The notes: a model not told the origin generated them from the sequence alone. 64,000 nt of DNA from Aquimarina pacifica (GCF_000520955.1 NZ_JACC01000015.1:1-64000); one strand, 5' to 3'. Positions 36,015-44,984 are shown, numbered from the stretch's first letter. Made by a program: numbers and translations.

Positions 36015-36407
36015 CTTTTTATGTTTTTAGCGTTTTTTTTGGGTTTAATATATTTTTACCGGCATTTTTTAACTTTTTGTTATGAATTTGATAGTTAAAA
36101 GTGATTTTTGTTGTAAAAATATTATTTATAGAGTTTATGTGATACACCGTTTTCCGTGAAAAAACTAATCTGGATTGAGTAAAAAAAGATGGTGTTAGGG
36201 TATTTTTTTAGATACTAAAAAGCAGACTAAATTAGTATTATCATTGTGTCTTAAGAAGCAAAATGGTTAGAGAATATTGTTCAGATTTTAGAAAAGTTGA
36301 CTGACTATTGGTGCATTTTCGTTACAATGCATGTTTGTAGTAAATTAAAATAATAGTGAATTGTACTGTGAGTAACTATATAATTTGAAGGAAGTTTTGA
36401 ATTCAAA
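36015..36407. other. Intergenic region, no gene seen
   Basis: About 390 AT-rich bases between the dnaX stop and the upstream flank of peptide gene B. I searched it for a third leader-peptide copy (LSKxQK motif) and found none. No hairpin of terminator quality was noticed after dnaX. Confidence 0.4.
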
Positions 36408-38195
36408 TTAAATATCTAAATCAAAAGAAGATCGAAGTTTGTCGATAAGAGGGTTTTTTTCTTTTAACTTGTTGTATTTGTCTTGGGGAGTAAATGCGTA
36501 TTTTTTAGAAGCTTCTTCATTAACTGTAATGTTAATTTCAATACTATAATTTTGCAGTTTTTGATATAGAAATTGTAATAATCCAGATTGAGCAGCTTCA
36601 AGGTCTACTTTCATAGATTGATTTGGGAGTTCTAAAGTGATTTTCCCTTCCTGAAGTGTGGGAGTATTCATAGCAAACATCGATCCGATAATACGTTCTC
36701 CTTTTTTATCCTGTATTTTCCCATACTCAAGCCACGCCTCTTGCATTTGTACTTCATTAAAGGCTTCTTTAGGAAGATTTTTGGGGTCCACCACGATTTC
36801 TTCTTTACGTTCCTGGTGTTCTTTTTTGGCCCGAATGCTGCTTAGAGATAATCCTGAAGTTTTTCTTTGGTTAGCTAGGGTAATAGTTTTTTTCTCTGTC
36901 TCTGTTTCTGTTTCTATCTTTGTTACTGTTTTGTCTTCTGCGATAGTAGATGATGACGTTTCATTGACTGGTATTGTTTTTTCCTGAGGTTGTAGAGGAG
37001 TTTCAACTTGCTTCTCTTTTTCTATTTTACTAATTGCATTTTCTTTTGACTCAGGAGAAATTTTAATTGGTGTTATTCCTTTTTCAATAAAATATGTCGG
37101 AGGAATTATGAATGGTCGGTCATTTTTTTTTTCTCCATCTTGTAGTAAGATAGAGGCGAGTTGCATTAGGCATAATTCGACAAGTAGTCTTTGATTGCGA
37201 CTTGTTTTGTATTTTAAGTCACAATCGTTTGCGAGTTCTATTCCTTTAATGAGAAAAGCACGTGATGCTTTTTGAGATTGCTCAAAATATTTCTTTTTGG
37301 TTTGCTTGCCAACCTCTAGAAGAGATATTGTATCCGGAGTTTTACAAACTAATAAATCTCTAAAATGGGAAGCAAGACCAGCAATAAAATGGTGTCCGTC
37401 AAACCCTTGACTTAAAATAGTATTAAATTCTAATAACAGTTGCGGAATATTATTCTCTAAGATTAAATTTGTAGCCTTAAAATAGGTTTCATAATCTAAT
37501 ACATTAAGGTTTTCGGTAACGGCTTGTCTTGTCAGGTTTTTTCCGCTAAAACTTACGACTCTGTCAAAGATAGATAAGGCGTCTCGCATTGCACCATCTG
37601 CCTTTTGTGCTATTATATGAAGAGCTTCTTCATCGGCAGTAATTCCTTCTTGTAATGCAACCTTTACAAGATGATTTTTGGCATCTGTAACGGTAATTCG
37701 TTTAAAATCGAATATTTGGCATCGGGATAATATTGTAGGTATAATTTTATGTTTCTCGGTGGTTGCAAGAATAAAAATTGCATGTTTTGGCGGTTCTTCT
37801 AATGTTTTTAAAAAAGCATTAAAGGCAGCTTGAGATAACATATGGACTTCATCGATAATATACACTTTATATTTCCCAACTTGAGGAGGGATTCGTACCT
37901 GATCAATCAGGCTTCTTATATCATCGACAGAATTATTAGAAGCGGCATCTAATTCGAAAATATTAAAGGCAAAGTCTTCATTAGGATCCTCATTACCATC
38001 TTGATTAATTTTTTTAGCCAAAATACGGGCGCAAGATGTTTTTCCTACTCCTCTGGGACCTGTGAACAGTAATGCTTGTGCCAAATGATGATTGTCTATG
38101 GCATTAAGCAAAGTATTAGTAATAGCCCTTTGACCTACAACATCATCGAATGTTTGAGGTCTGTACTTACGAGCAGATACTATAAAATGTTCCAT
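36408..38195 (-). CDS. dnaX: DNA polymerase III subunit gamma/tau
   Basis: The clamp-loader ATPase of the replicative polymerase. The 595-residue protein has the AAA+ start MEHFIVSARKYRPQTFDDVV, Walker A FTGPRGVGKTSCARIL, Walker B YIIDEVHMLS and the sensor/SRC region 'TTEKHKIIPTILSRCQIFDF'. A collar domain, a long low-complexity Lys/Glu/Thr linker (about residues 385-475) and a C-terminal tau-like domain follow. The four-Cys zinc module normally found after Walker A is absent: ILAKKINQDGNEDPNEDFAF links directly to NIFELDAASNN. An exact TAACTTTG element lies only 7 bases before the ATG, suggesting a very short or absent mRNA leader. Confidence 0.92.
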   Translation of the reverse strand: MEHFIVSARKYRPQTFDDVVGQRAITNTLLNAIDNHHLAQALLFTGPRGVGKTSCARILAKKINQDGNEDPNEDFAFNIFELDAASNNSVDDIRSLIDQVRIPPQVGKYKVYIIDEVHMLSQAAFNAFLKTLEEPPKHAIFILATTEKHKIIPTILSRCQIFDFKRITVTDAKNHLVKVALQEGITADEEALHIIAQKADGAMRDALSIFDRVVSFSGKNLTRQAVTENLNVLDYETYFKATNLILENNIPQLLLEFNTILSQGFDGHHFIAGLASHFRDLLVCKTPDTISLLEVGKQTKKKYFEQSQKASRAFLIKGIELANDCDLKYKTSRNQRLLVELCLMQLASILLQDGEKKNDRPFIIPPTYFIEKGITPIKISPESKENAISKIEKEKQVETPLQPQEKTIPVNETSSSTIAEDKTVTKIETETETEKKTITLANQRKTSGLSLSSIRAKKEHQERKEEIVVDPKNLPKEAFNEVQMQEAWLEYGKIQDKKGERIIGSMFAMNTPTLQEGKITLELPNQSMKVDLEAAQSGLLQFLYQKLQNYSIEINITVNEEASKKYAFTPQDKYNKLKEKNPLIDKLRSSFDLDI

Positions 38196-38202
38196 ACCGA
38201 CG

Positions 38203-38210
38203 CAAAGTTA
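38203..38210 (-). promoter_or_regulatory. Candidate -7 element of dnaX
   Basis: The minus strand reads TAACTTTG, an exact TAnnTTTG, ending 7 bases upstream of the dnaX ATG. If used, transcription starts at or within a few bases of the start codon. No TTG is seen at the -33 distance. Confidence 0.45.
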
Positions 38211-38312
38211 AAAATTGCCAAGAAATAATAAGTTAGAGAAACTCTTTTTTATCCTGAGTTATCAACATAAAAAAATATCTCACATTTTAGATTTTAGGTT
38301 TTAGAATTGTAA

Positions 38313-38320
38313 TACTTTTG
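38313..38320 (+). promoter_or_regulatory. Candidate -7 element of rnpB
   Basis: TACTTTTG, an exact TAnnTTTG, ends five bases before the predicted 5' end of the RNase P RNA, exactly the spacing expected for its promoter. Confidence 0.65.
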
Positions 38321-38324
38321 CACA

Positions 38325-38635
38325 AAGCAGATCACCTTATCGCCGTATACTATTTTAGTATAAGGAGGAAAGTCCGGACACCATAGCGCAGACATAGCGG
38401 GTAACGCCCGTCCATCGTAAGATGAGGACAAGTGCAACAGAAAGAATGTACAGATAATGCTGTAGTGAAATCAGGTAAACTCTATGTGGTGCAACGTCAT
38501 GTATACCAATGCTTGAGGGTTGCGCGCCCGATATTGGAGGGTAGGCGGTTTGAGCTGGTGAGTAATTACTAGTCTAGATAAATGATAAGGATATTCGTTC
38601 TACGAGGAAACAGAATCCGGCTTATGATCTGCTTT
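38325..38635 (+). ncRNA. rnpB: RNase P RNA, bacterial class A
   Basis: The catalytic RNA of RNase P, which matures tRNA 5' ends. Universal core sequences are present: GAGGAAAGTCCGGAC at about 38365-38379 (CR-I), ACAGAAAGAATGTACAGA near 38438-38455 (CR-II/III area), the GGAGGGTAGGCGG-type segment near 38537-38550, GATAAATGATAAGG, and ACAGAATCCGGCTTATG at 38610-38626 (CR-V). The 5' AGCAGATC pairs with the 3' GATCTGCT, closing helix P1, and a T run follows as terminator. Ends are set by P1 and may be off by a few bases. It is divergent from dnaX. Confidence 0.93.
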
Positions 38636-38665
38636 TTTTAATAAAATACTAGGATTCTTAATGCT

Positions 38666-39955
38666 TCAAAAGTCAGCAATATTCTCCATAGAATACTTTA
38701 GAATTTTATCAAAATTAATATAGTTTTTAATGGCTTCTTCATTTACGTATTCTTGAACCGGGTAGTTCTTCTTTTCATATAATTCAGAGTATTTTCGTAT
38801 TCTATTATTTAAGATGCGCGCCTCAATTATATCTTTTTCCCAAATTTTTGTTTGGTCTGGTGTCATGATACCTTCCTGTATAGCTTCGTTATGCTTTTTT
38901 AGCTTTTGCGTGAGTTTTTCGCATTTTAAAATCATGACTTCATAATCTTGTATAGAGTATGTAGTATTTTCAACAGCATAAGCATCAGATATATTTGCAT
39001 CTGGTTTTTGGTACTTTTGATTTTTTGCAATCTGGGTTTCAGGAGAAGTATAATCTAATACTTCTAGAAGGTTAGACGCTATATAGTATTGTTCTTTTGT
39101 CTTAATATTCGTTATTAAAGTGTTTGCTTTCAGGTTTTTAGTTGTTTCTTTCGGAATCTTGTTCGCTATTATTTCGCTCTTGGATATTAATTCATTTACT
39201 TTATACGAACCATAATTTTTTACTAAAACTTCGTAAGTATCTTCCTTTTTAAAAAAACCAGAAAGCTTTATGTTGTTAATTTCTTCACCAAGAATTAGTC
39301 TGTTCTTTTCAATTTTTTCTTTTTCTAAATAGTATTCGTATTTATTTTTATGACTTAGTTGTTTTTTTAAGTCTATATGTTCTAACGTTAATTCTGTGTA
39401 GTTTATGGTAGGTTTTTTCTGGTTTTTTTTGATTCGAGTAATTACATTCTTTAGGTGTTGGGTAAGGTCATCAATATTCTTAGATAGTAATACAAAATCA
39501 TTTTCTCTCATAGACTGTATGTCCTGGTCAGCATAAATTAAATCACTAATACCACATTGATTAGCTATTGCTTGAGCGGCAATAAGTTTATTTACTTTAG
39601 CGTCATATGGTTTGTCAGAATTAATAAATCTGTTTATATATGCAATAACCTGATTAGTTTGTTGACTTTTTATTACTGCTTTTTGATATTGCTGATACAG
39701 AGCTATACTGTCTTGTTTTAGTTTTTTAATACTATTTTCTAAAAGTATATACTCAGGCGTTTTTCTTTTTACTTTTCTATGAATGGTGCTTTGCATCATT
39801 TTTTTGTGCACACTAAATGTCTGAGGAGAGTAAACTAAAGTGTTTTGAATAATGTTTTGTGTATGATCTGGATTTAAGACATATACTTTTTGTTGTGCGA
39901 AAAGTTGTGCCAGACCAAAAAAACAGAAGATAATGATGATGTCTCTATTTTTCAT
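38666..39955 (-). CDS. Secreted coiled-coil protein, unknown (429 residues)
   Basis: The protein has a signal peptide (MKNRDIIIIFCFFGLAQLFA) and a highly charged, largely helical mature part rich in Lys, Glu, Gln and Ile with coiled-coil character (YILLENSIKKLKQDSIALYQ, 'ELTLEHIDLKKQLSHKNKYE', ILKCEKLTQKLKKHNEAIQE). It has almost no Cys or Trp. No T9SS C-terminal domain, lipobox or catalytic motif is visible, and I do not recognise a family. It is convergent with rnpB. A periplasmic or surface structural role is possible but speculative. Confidence 0.7.
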   Translation of the reverse strand: MKNRDIIIIFCFFGLAQLFAQQKVYVLNPDHTQNIIQNTLVYSPQTFSVHKKMMQSTIHRKVKRKTPEYILLENSIKKLKQDSIALYQQYQKAVIKSQQTNQVIAYINRFINSDKPYDAKVNKLIAAQAIANQCGISDLIYADQDIQSMRENDFVLLSKNIDDLTQHLKNVITRIKKNQKKPTINYTELTLEHIDLKKQLSHKNKYEYYLEKEKIEKNRLILGEEINNIKLSGFFKKEDTYEVLVKNYGSYKVNELISKSEIIANKIPKETTKNLKANTLITNIKTKEQYYIASNLLEVLDYTSPETQIAKNQKYQKPDANISDAYAVENTTYSIQDYEVMILKCEKLTQKLKKHNEAIQEGIMTPDQTKIWEKDIIEARILNNRIRKYSELYEKKNYPVQEYVNEEAIKNYINFDKILKYSMENIADF

Positions 39956-40297
39956 CTTTTTTAGTTTAAAAATGTTCCGTATTCCCGAGAGGTACTTAGT
40001 TTACTAATTCCTATTGACTGACATTAGTAAAGCTAGTATTATAAATACAAATTACTGTAGATTTTTCGGTTTCATAATATTTATTCGATGTATGGCTTTT
40101 TTATTCGTTAATCTGTTATATTTATAGGTGTAAAATATTGATTTTTAGCTCTTAGTTTAATTTTTGGTCATTTTAGAACATCAAATTAGTTGTAGTTTTA
40201 AGGCTCATAAGTTTTGTTTATGTTGTTTTTTTAAAAGTCCTTTAACAAAATACAATGCCAATTTTCTTGTACCTTGTCACCAAATAATAATGTATTC
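39956..40297. other. Divergent intergenic region, no gene seen
   Basis: About 340 AT-rich bases upstream of both the secreted coiled-coil protein gene and bshA. No ORF, hairpin or clean promoter motif was found. Confidence 0.4.
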
Positions 40298-41425
40298 ATG
40301 AATATTGCTATTGTATGTTACCCTACTTTTGGTGGGAGTGGGGTTGTAGCCACAGAATTAGGAATTGCTCTTGCCAAATTAGATCATCAAGTTCATTTTA
40401 TAACATATAAACAACCTGTTAGATTGGGATTGTTAAACCCAAATATTCATTTTCATGAGGTAAGTGTACCTGAGTATGCTCTTTTTCATTATCAACCATA
40501 TGAATTAGCATTATCTAGCAAGTTGGTAAATACCATAAAAAAATATAAAATAGATTTGCTACATGTTCATTATGCAATACCTCATGCCTACGCTGGCTAT
40601 ATGGCTAAGAAAATGTTGGCAGAAGAGGGGATTGATATACCAATGGTTACTACATTGCACGGAACAGATATTACTCTTGTAGGAAATCACCCTTTTTATA
40701 AACCAGCTGTAACATTTAGTATTAATCAAAGTGATATTGTGACCTCAGTTTCTCAGAGCTTAAAAGATGATACACTAAGATTGTTTGACATTAAAAAGGA
40801 AATAAATGTAGTCCCTAATTTTATAGATGTAAGTCAACAGAAAACCAGTTTCACAGATTGTCAGCGAGAATTAATGGCAAAACCTGACGAAAGAATTATT
40901 ACTCACATTAGTAATTTTAGACCTGTAAAACGTATTCCTGATGTGATTGATGTTTTTTATAATATTCAGGATGCAATGCCAGCAAAATTACTGATGGTAG
41001 GAGAGGGGCCTGAACGCAAAGAAGCCGAAAAAAAATGTAGAGAGTTAGGAATAAAAGAAAAAGTCATCTTTTTGGGGAATAGTAATGAGATAGATAAGAT
41101 ATTGTGTTTTTCTGATTTGTTTTTACTTCCTTCAGAAAAGGAAAGTTTTGGGCTCGCAGCCTTAGAGGCTATGGTAAATCGGGTACCTGTGATATCGAGT
41201 AACACAGGAGGAATACCCGAAGTTAATGCACAGGGTATTTCGGGGTATTTAAGTGAAGTTGGTGATATTAATGAAATGTCTAAGAATGCTATTCGCATTT
41301 TAGAAAATGATACTACTTTAGAAATGTTTAAACAGAATGCATTTTTAGAAGCAGAAAAATTCGATGTAAATGCAATTGTTCCTAGATATATTGCTTTATA
41401 CGAAGAAGTACTTGCAATATTCTAG
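40298..41425 (+). CDS. bshA: N-acetyl-alpha-D-glucosaminyl L-malate synthase (bacillithiol synthesis)
   Basis: A GT4-family glycosyltransferase that joins UDP-GlcNAc and malate, the first step of bacillithiol synthesis. The 375-residue protein starts MNIAIVCYPTFGGSGVVATE, the strongly conserved BshA N-terminus. It continues with HFHEVSVPEYALFHYQPYE, LLHVHYAIPHAYAGYMA, 'TTLHGTDITLVGNHPFYKP', HISNFRPVKRIPDV, and the nucleotide-sugar motif PSEKESFGLAALEAM. The ATG at 40298 is used; the frame extends only to a TTG upstream. bshB and bshC are not in this window. Confidence 0.93.
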   Translation: MNIAIVCYPTFGGSGVVATELGIALAKLDHQVHFITYKQPVRLGLLNPNIHFHEVSVPEYALFHYQPYELALSSKLVNTIKKYKIDLLHVHYAIPHAYAGYMAKKMLAEEGIDIPMVTTLHGTDITLVGNHPFYKPAVTFSINQSDIVTSVSQSLKDDTLRLFDIKKEINVVPNFIDVSQQKTSFTDCQRELMAKPDERIITHISNFRPVKRIPDVIDVFYNIQDAMPAKLLMVGEGPERKEAEKKCRELGIKEKVIFLGNSNEIDKILCFSDLFLLPSEKESFGLAALEAMVNRVPVISSNTGGIPEVNAQGISGYLSEVGDINEMSKNAIRILENDTTLEMFKQNAFLEAEKFDVNAIVPRYIALYEEVLAIF

Positions 41426-41458
41426 GAACAATTTTATAGTATTAAAATTTTTTCTTTT

Positions 41459-41947
41459 CTAGAATTGATAACGTATACCTAATGCTATATCAAGGTCTAA
41501 ATCATCATTAAAATCTCCGAAACCAATTTCTGGTCGAATATCGATAGAAAGAAGTAGTGGAATATCAAAATCATATTCTATACCAATATCACCACCAATA
41601 AAGAAATAACTATCTCCATTATTATCGCCAGGTAAGTCATTGTCATAATCAACAAATCCAACACCTCCTCCGGGTCCAACATACCAATTTAATCCTTTAT
41701 CTAGATTAAAGACCCATTGGTATATCCCTGCTAATTTTATAGCAGTTGCATAATCCCAGTCTCTCCATCCTAAGTCTAATTCTAATCGGTTATTATTACC
41801 TAATCCTCTTTGGTAAGAAACTTCTGCGCCAAATCCATCATTATCTCCAAGTCTCAATCCTATAGCATTTTTAGCTATTTCTTGGGACTGCATTGTAGTA
41901 AAAGAGCTAACAATTAAAATTACAATAATTAAAATACGTTTTGTCAT
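41459..41947 (-). CDS. Small outer-membrane beta-barrel protein (162 residues)
   Basis: A signal peptide (KRILIIVILIVSSFTTMQSQ) precedes a compact all-beta protein with alternating strands: AIGLRLGDNDGFGAEVSYQR, RLELDLGWRDWDYATAIKLA, 'WYVGPGGGVGFVDYDNDLPG', FIGGDIGIEYDFDIPLLLSI. The last strand, DIALGIRYQF, ends in Phe as barrels recognised by the BAM complex do. Asp/Asn-rich loops. Resembles OmpW/OprF-like eight-stranded barrels of flavobacteria. Function is unknown. Convergent with bshA. Confidence 0.8.
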   Translation of the reverse strand: MTKRILIIVILIVSSFTTMQSQEIAKNAIGLRLGDNDGFGAEVSYQRGLGNNNRLELDLGWRDWDYATAIKLAGIYQWVFNLDKGLNWYVGPGGGVGFVDYDNDLPGDNNGDSYFFIGGDIGIEYDFDIPLLLSIDIRPEIGFGDFNDDLDLDIALGIRYQF

Positions 41948-42213
41948 AGTAAAAATAGGTTTAATATTGAATTCTCGAATATAACGTCACAAATGTTTTG
42001 TTATGTAAGTGAGGCTCTTAAATTTTTGTTAATATTGCTTAGTTGCGGGTAATATTCTAAGTTCAAAATTTGAAAAAAATGCAATGCTTTTTGCATGATA
42101 ATATTTGAATAATTCTTTTAAATAAAATTTCTAACTGTATCCTGAGAATCTATTACTTAATATATAAGGTTAGTCTTTTGTTCATTTTATAATTGTTTAC
42201 AGATCGTAAAAAA
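41948..42213. other. Intergenic region, no gene seen
   Basis: About 265 AT-rich bases upstream of the small barrel gene, ending at the terminator of the next minus-strand gene. No ORF or motif noted. Confidence 0.35.
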
Positions 42214-42240
42214 AGCCTCTGTAATAGTATTACAGAGGCT
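42214..42240 (-). terminator. Terminator of the OmpA/HhH operon
   Basis: Twelve-base perfect arms (AGCCTCTGTAAT and complement) with a three-base loop. On the minus strand a run of seven T follows. It lies 31 bases beyond the stop at 42272. Confidence 0.88.
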
Positions 42241-42271
42241 AATAAAAATAGTAAATGGTTAGTGTGATTTA

Positions 42272-42814
42272 CTATTTATTTTTAAGTTTTTCGGCTTGAT
42301 CTTTCCAGTTATCTCGTTCAATTCTTCCAGGGAAGAACTGAATAAGTTCTGTTACTGTATCAATATCTTCTTTGTTGAATTTACTAATTTGATCAAATGT
42401 GTAAATACCAATACTATTAAGCTTCTTTTCTATAAAAGGACCTACACCGCTAATAAGTTTTAAGTCATCTTTCTGCGATTCATCAGCTTTTCCAAAACTT
42501 TCGAAATTTAGGGTGGGACTTGGCGTATTGACATCATTAGTTGCAGGAACGCCACCATGTTCTCTTGTCTTAATGGCTTTAATTGATTGATCATCTGGAT
42601 TAGATGCCTCTTCTTTGGTTTTATTTGAAAAAGTAGAATTTGCTTTTTCGTAATTTGCACTTTTTAGAATAGCATTTTTTCTTTCGCATTCATCCAACTC
42701 TGCTTTATATTTATTTTTTAGTGCCCATCTTGATAAAAACCACCCTAAAAGAAATGCAAGGGCAAGTAATAATAATAGACACCACCAATTTACTTCGTTT
42801 AAAAAATCTAACAT
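42272..42814 (-). CDS. Membrane-anchored helix-hairpin-helix protein
   Basis: This 180-residue protein has one N-terminal membrane helix (about residues 10-28, WWCLLLLLALAFLLGWFLSR) and a polar low-complexity linker. The C-terminal domain (about 118-178) reads DLKLISGVGPFIEKKLNSIG, 'YTFDQISKFNKEDIDTVTEL', FFPGRIERDNWKDQAEKL, the H3TH-type domain described as predicted flap-endonuclease-1-like 5' DNA nuclease in COG3743. No nuclease active site is visible, so this is a helix-hairpin-helix module only. It follows the OmpA gene after 13 bases and shares its operon. Confidence 0.8.
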   Translation of the reverse strand: MLDFLNEVNWWCLLLLLALAFLLGWFLSRWALKNKYKAELDECERKNAILKSANYEKANSTFSNKTKEEASNPDDQSIKAIKTREHGGVPATNDVNTPSPTLNFESFGKADESQKDDLKLISGVGPFIEKKLNSIGIYTFDQISKFNKEDIDTVTELIQFFPGRIERDNWKDQAEKLKNK

Positions 42815-42827
42815 AATAGTTATTTAT

Positions 42828-43751
42828 TTAGTTTACTTTTATTTCTATTCTTCTGTTTTTTGCTTTATTTTCTTCAGTCGTATTAGGAACTACTGGATTT
42901 GATTCGCCTTGAGATGTGGCTTGCAACCTTGTCTTATCAATCCCCTGAGAGATTAAATAGGTCTTCACGTTATTAGCTCTTTCTTGCCCATACCAAAGGT
43001 TAGATTCGGTAGAGCCAACATCATCAGTATGCCCAATAATTCGGACTGATTTTTCAGGATATTTTTGGAGATAATTTTTTAACTCAAGAGAGTAGTTAGA
43101 TAAAGTTGCATCCGGCTTAAAGGTTTTTTCTCCGAAATTAGAATAGAGCGTTCTATTGGCGATGCTTTTTTCTACTTCTACTAACCTAGATTCGTCTAAA
43201 ATGTTAAATTTAAGACCTATACCTCCATAATAGATACCTTCAGTGTCATATGAATACTCTTCTAAGGTACTTTTGGTTACAATACGATCAGCATTGATAC
43301 CGGCATTAACCAGAATATTTTTAATGTACTCAGCTCTAGAGATTCCCAGGCTATCCGGGTTTTTAGTTTCAGGCGCGTTTTCATAGCCAAGAATAAGAAT
43401 TTCTTGGTCCTGATGTGTTCCTAAATACTCAGCAACCTTTGTACTGAAATCAGATATAGCCTCTGGGATAAACACGTTTCCATCTGCATTATTAATTCTT
43501 AAGTTGTCAGGATACCTAAAAACGTCCTCACCTAGATGATCCTTAGCGAACAATCCGTTGGCAAGTTTTACAGCCATGATACTATCATCATATGCTTTTT
43601 TTGCTAAGGCTTCGGCTTCGGGATCTGTTTTATCCTGAACTATAATAGAGTCTTTATTGACCTCTTTTTTACACCAATCACAGGAATAATACCACCATAT
43701 TCCTAACCAGGCAAATAATAAAAAAATAAGAAATGAGATTAAGTTTTTCAT
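42828..43751 (-). CDS. OmpA family protein with two OmpA-like domains
   Basis: This 307-residue protein has an N-terminal membrane segment (about 4-20, LISFLIFLLFAWLGIWW) followed by two related modules. The first, about 90-180, has LRINNADGNVFIPEAISDFS and 'ILILGYENAPETKNPDSLGI...RAEYIKNILVNAG'. The second, about 205-307, is a full OmpA C-terminal domain with VRIIGHTDDVGSTESNLWYG, 'ERANNVKTYLISQGIDKTRL' and KAKNRRIEIKV. OmpA domains bind peptidoglycan; the GHTDDVG and NRRIEI residues needed are in the second copy. The first copy is degenerate. First gene of a two-gene operon. Confidence 0.82.
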   Translation of the reverse strand: MKNLISFLIFLLFAWLGIWWYYSCDWCKKEVNKDSIIVQDKTDPEAEALAKKAYDDSIMAVKLANGLFAKDHLGEDVFRYPDNLRINNADGNVFIPEAISDFSTKVAEYLGTHQDQEILILGYENAPETKNPDSLGISRAEYIKNILVNAGINADRIVTKSTLEEYSYDTEGIYYGGIGLKFNILDESRLVEVEKSIANRTLYSNFGEKTFKPDATLSNYSLELKNYLQKYPEKSVRIIGHTDDVGSTESNLWYGQERANNVKTYLISQGIDKTRLQATSQGESNPVVPNTTEENKAKNRRIEIKVN

Positions 43752-43927
43752 AGAATAATGATTAGTGTTAGTAACTTAAAGTTATAAAAATGTTTAATAT
43801 CTACCTATTAAGTGCTTTAAATTCTATTATTTATGTGTCAAAATAAGACTAATCGCAAAAAAATAAGTTGAAATGCGTTTCAGAAAAAATTATTTTTTAT
43901 AAATTCGCGAAATAATTATAGAAACAA

Positions 43928-43984
43928 ATGAATACAATAATAATACATCATCATCATTCTTACATATTCGCTCAGGCGTGGTAG
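43928..43984 (+). CDS. hisL: his operon leader peptide (four consecutive His codons)
   Basis: The 18-codon ORF ATG to TAG encodes MNTIIIHHHHSYIFAQAW. Four adjacent CAT codons in a tiny ORF placed 120 bases before hisG, and followed by a rho-independent terminator, are the signature of ribosome-mediated attenuation. When charged tRNA-His is scarce the ribosome stalls on the His codons and the terminator should not form. A weak -7-like TAAATTCG lies at 43900-43907. The peptide is not expected to act as a protein. Confidence 0.82.
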   Translation: MNTIIIHHHHSYIFAQAW

Positions 43985-44021
43985 GTTTGGTATGTGTATA
44001 ACATAATATAATAACTAATAA

Positions 44022-44056
44022 AAACCCGTTTGAGCAGTTCAGACGGGTTTTTTTAT
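44022..44056 (+). terminator. Attenuator terminator upstream of hisG
   Basis: AAACCCGTTTGA pairs over twelve positions (one G-U) with TCAGACGGGTTT around a five-base loop, then TTTTTT. It lies 37 bases after the leader peptide stop and 50 bases before hisG. GGTTT at 43984-43988, overlapping the leader stop codon, can pair with the terminator's left arm, a possible but short antiterminator. Confidence 0.85.
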
Positions 44057-44104
44057 TTCAATATAACTTGGATTTGAATTGGTCAGACATAATAAAACGA
44101 AACA

Positions 44105-44962
44105 ATGTCAAAAATTAAAATAGCTATTCAGAAAAGTGGTCGTCTCAATGAGGATTCGGTCAGAATATTAAAAGATTGTGGTATATCAATTGATAACGGA
44201 AAGGATCAATTGAAGGCGGAGACTCGTAATTTCCCCATGGAGGTAATGTTTTTGCGTAACGGAGACATTCCTCAATATCTAAGAGATGGAGTAGTTGATA
44301 TCGCAATTATTGGGGAAAATGTGTTAATAGAAAAAGGTAAAGACATATCTATCGTAGAACGACTTAATTTCTCTAAGTGCAAAGTATCGCTGGCAGTACC
44401 CAAGAATTTTGAGTATAATTCTATTCAAGATCTTGATGGAAAAAGAATTGCAACGTCTTACCCTAATACTGTTAAAGACTATTTGTCAAAAAAAGGAATT
44501 TCAGCTGAATTACACCAAATATCAGGATCTGTAGAAATTGCACCAAATATAGGGTTGGCTGATGCTATTTGTGATATTGTTTCGAGTGGTAGTACATTAT
44601 TTAAAAACAACCTTAAAGAAGTAGAAGTAATGCTAACTTCTGAGGCCGTACTCGCTGTTTCACCAAAAATATCTGAAGACAACAAAAAACTACTAGAAAA
44701 GTTGAGATTTAGAATTAATTCTGTTCTCAAAGCTAGAAATTCGAAGTACGTTTTGCTGAATGCGCCCAATGACAAAATAGAAAATATAGTTAAGATATTG
44801 CCAGGAATGCGAAGTCCAACAGTACTTCCGTTGGCTCAGGATGGTTGGAGCTCTATTCATACAGTAGTAGAAAAAAATAGGTTTTGGGATATTCTAGATG
44901 AGCTAAAAGCACAAGGAGCTGAAGGTATTTTGGTTTGCCCAATCGAGAAAATGGTTATGTAA
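44105..44962 (+). CDS. hisG: ATP phosphoribosyltransferase, long form
   Basis: The first step of histidine synthesis: ATP plus PRPP to phosphoribosyl-ATP. The 285-residue protein begins MSKIKIAIQKSGRLNEDSVR and has the PRPP-binding 'LADAICDIVSSGSTLFKNNL'. The C-terminal ACT-like regulatory domain is present (PGMRSPTVLPLAQDGWSSIH...GAEGILVCPIEKMVM). This makes it the HisG-long form, which needs no HisZ and is feedback-inhibited by histidine. First structural gene behind the His leader peptide and attenuator. Confidence 0.96.
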   Translation: MSKIKIAIQKSGRLNEDSVRILKDCGISIDNGKDQLKAETRNFPMEVMFLRNGDIPQYLRDGVVDIAIIGENVLIEKGKDISIVERLNFSKCKVSLAVPKNFEYNSIQDLDGKRIATSYPNTVKDYLSKKGISAELHQISGSVEIAPNIGLADAICDIVSSGSTLFKNNLKEVEVMLTSEAVLAVSPKISEDNKKLLEKLRFRINSVLKARNSKYVLLNAPNDKIENIVKILPGMRSPTVLPLAQDGWSSIHTVVEKNRFWDILDELKAQGAEGILVCPIEKMVM

Positions 44963-44984
44963 GTGAAGAAAGGATTTAGGAATT

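Noticed and set aside
43984-44030. Strong antiterminator structure for the his attenuator
   Set aside because: Only a 5-base complementarity (GGTTT) to the terminator arm was found by eye; too short to list as a defined structure.
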